This document shows, piece after piece, positions 36,879 through 37,757 of a DNA stretch of 37,757 bases. How positions within the stretch are numbered: the stretch's first letter is position 1; every line of letters starts with the position of its first letter. Origin of the DNA: a virus; the IMG/VR virus record IMGVR_UViG_3300042317_000707, positions 1 through 37,757 of that record, one strand, 5' to 3'. Position numbers and translations under genes: made by a program. Under the pieces are notes generated by a model. That model was not told where the DNA came from, searched no databases, and saw only the letters and a list, made by a program, of their open reading frames with translations.

Positions 36879-36968
36879 TCATCGGAAGTAAATAAGGAAC
36901 CACGCCAATGTGGTTGCCAGCACCGTTGCTAGGACAGACACCACAGCCATGAAACGGTTCAGGCTCAT
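36879..36968 (-). CDS. 29-residue membrane peptide
   Basis: A short frame from the ATG at 36968, with GGGAGG 5 bases upstream and an ATGA overlap with the CAP-domain gene. The peptide is MSLNRFMAVVSVLATVLATT plus a hydrophobic end (LAWFLIYFR), one membrane span. Both the site and the overlap argue for a real gene. Function unknown; a holin-like or anchoring partner of the CAP protein is possible. Confidence 0.6.
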   Translation of the reverse strand: MSLNRFMAVVSVLATVLATTLAWFLIYFR

Positions 36969-37330
36969 GGCAACCTCCCAAAACACGCGCACCAGTAGGG
37001 CCCGTTCCCGGCATCGCAGACGCCGACGCCGATGACGTTCGACGAGCCGCTCATGATGTTCCACCGATGCCCAGGCGACCACAGCCAAGCAGACATGACT
37101 GCCTCTTCGGTCTGCTGGTTCCAAGCGATGTTCTCGGCCGCCCTTGAGTAGCCCAGCCGCATGATGTCACGCATGGACGAGTGCACCATGCGGTTCCGTT
37201 TCGCCATTGTGTCGGCCCACGCTTGGGCGTATCCCATCAGCTTGGCGTCCACAGACAGCGGCTTCAGCGTCCACCACGATTTCGACCGTGCGTCGTTGTG
37301 CAGCTTGATCAGCTTCTGCAGGTCATACAT
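36965..37330 (-). CDS. CAP/SCP-domain (YkwD-like) protein
   Basis: 121 residues. LHNDARSKSWW, NRMVHSSM (His50), AENIAW (Glu66), a second Glu near 76 and SPGHRWNIMSG (His88) give the CAP tetrad, and VGVCDAGNGPYWCACFG is the usual end. No signal peptide is visible. CAP proteins bind lipids or act on cell surfaces, and their occurrence in phages is uncommon. It is coupled to a membrane peptide and overlaps the HNH gene by 8 bases. Confidence 0.85.
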   Translation of the reverse strand: MYDLQKLIKLHNDARSKSWWTLKPLSVDAKLMGYAQAWADTMAKRNRMVHSSMRDIMRLGYSRAAENIAWNQQTEEAVMSAWLWSPGHRWNIMSGSSNVIGVGVCDAGNGPYWCACFGRLP

Positions 37331-37664
37331 GGTCGCCCTGCTCCCGTACCTCGCTCGTCAGGATGACCTGGGCCAGGCGGCGCACGTCGGGCCGCCACTT
37401 GCGATCGTCGCAGGCGTGGCCCAACCACCAGTGACAGTCGCGGGGCGGGCCACACAGCGTGATGAGGTTTAGCGGGTCCAACTCCAACTCGGGACGGCCT
37501 GTGCGTTTGGCGTGGCCCACTGGAATGACGTGATGGACTTCGAGGCGTTCCGTTGCGCCGCACGCCGCGCAGGTCGGGAAACGCTCAATGTGGCGGCGAC
37601 GGACGGCGGGCCAGCGAGAATCGCGGCCAAATGAGTCAAACGATTTGCGAAGCCAGCCGAACAT
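37323..37664 (-). CDS. HNH endonuclease (junction gene)
   Basis: 113 residues, complete in the right-hand repeat; its first 34 bases also appear at 1-34. TCAACGATERLEVHHVIPVG, then NLITLCGPPRDCHW form the HNH core with Cys pairs. Role: homing-type nuclease or packaging accessory. No clear ribosome-binding site. Confidence 0.85.
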   Translation of the reverse strand: MFGWLRKSFDSFGRDSRWPAVRRRHIERFPTCAACGATERLEVHHVIPVGHAKRTGRPELELDPLNLITLCGPPRDCHWWLGHACDDRKWRPDVRRLAQVILTSEVREQGDHV

Positions 37665-37757
37665 GCTGGCAACGTATCGGCGGCGTCAAGCGTCCGTCTC
37701 TCGCCGCTATAGGGTCATACCCGTTTGGGTATAGCCGTCTGTTCGCTCAAGAGCGCA
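37631..37757. repeat. Terminal direct repeat, right copy
   Basis: Exact copy of bases 1-127. Joining the two copies makes the HNH gene and its upstream spacer continuous with the DUF551 gene, giving a circle of about 37,630 bp. Confidence 0.95.

Overview
This window reads as one complete genome of a temperate, siphovirus-type tailed phage (Caudoviricetes) with a GC-rich host. Bases 1-127 are identical to bases 37631-37757, so the contig closes on itself as a circle of about 37,630 bp. The overlap is most simply an assembly overlap of a circular or circularly permuted molecule. Nearly every gene lies on the minus strand, in tight operons with ATGA/GTGA overlaps and AAAGGA- or GGAGG-type ribosome-binding sites. 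The only convincing plus-strand gene is a tyrosine integrase (16529-17422). No tRNA, CRISPR array or insertion sequence was seen. The host cannot be fixed from sequence. Exported Cys-rich peptides and GGSGY-repeat structural proteins remind me of phages of Planctomycetes or similar environmental bacteria, but that is only an impression.

Layout in the direction of minus-strand transcription (descending coordinates, across the circle junction). (1) 37.7-36.4 kb: HNH nuclease, CAP/SCP-domain protein, a 29-residue membrane peptide and a small beta-rich protein. (2) 36.4-29.9 kb, packaging and head: a second HNH, P27-type small terminase, large terminase, HK97-type portal, prohead protease, a 58-residue zinc-ribbon protein, major capsid protein, and a probable decoration protein. 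(3) 29.9-28.9 kb: a glycosyltransferase and a small protein inserted in the structural operon. (4) 28.9-22.2 kb, connector and tail: gp6-like connector, head-tail joining protein, DUF3168 and gp10-like proteins, two related tail-tube-like proteins, a chaperone pair joined by a probable -1 ribosomal frameshift, a short tape measure, and tail-tip proteins. (5) 22.2-17.5 kb: a 751-residue GGSGY-repeat protein, small Zn-binding and basic proteins, a calcineurin-like phosphoesterase and a DUF6378 protein, ending in a strong bidirectional terminator that faces the plus-strand integrase.

(6) 16.5-9.2 kb, control, recombination and replication: a MerR/excisionase-like protein, a 22-residue membrane peptide behind a candidate promoter/operator, RecT, a second tyrosine recombinase (minus strand), a winged-helix protein, a GIY-YIG protein in visibly AT-richer DNA, a replication-initiator-like protein, a full-length DNA polymerase III beta clamp (DnaN), small HTH and GNAT proteins, then RusA. 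No helicase, primase or polymerase is present, so the phage probably recruits the host replisome through its own clamp. (7) 8.7-7.2 kb: two more glycosyltransferases. (8) 6.9-2.4 kb, an envelope/lysis-like module: several signal-peptide or membrane proteins, a papain-like cysteine peptidase, an exported CPPC thioredoxin-like protein, a LamG-like surface protein and its small partner. (9) 2.3-0.1 kb: a C5-cytosine methyltransferase and a DUF551 protein, separated by about 300 noncoding bases rich in hairpins and marked by a recurrent AGAGCGCA box.

The least conventional parts are the papain-peptidase envelope module, the phage beta clamp whose 5' end is overlapped by an out-of-frame membrane protein, several peptides too short for normal gene finders, two unlike integrases, and the repeated boundary motif around the methyltransferase cargo genes.
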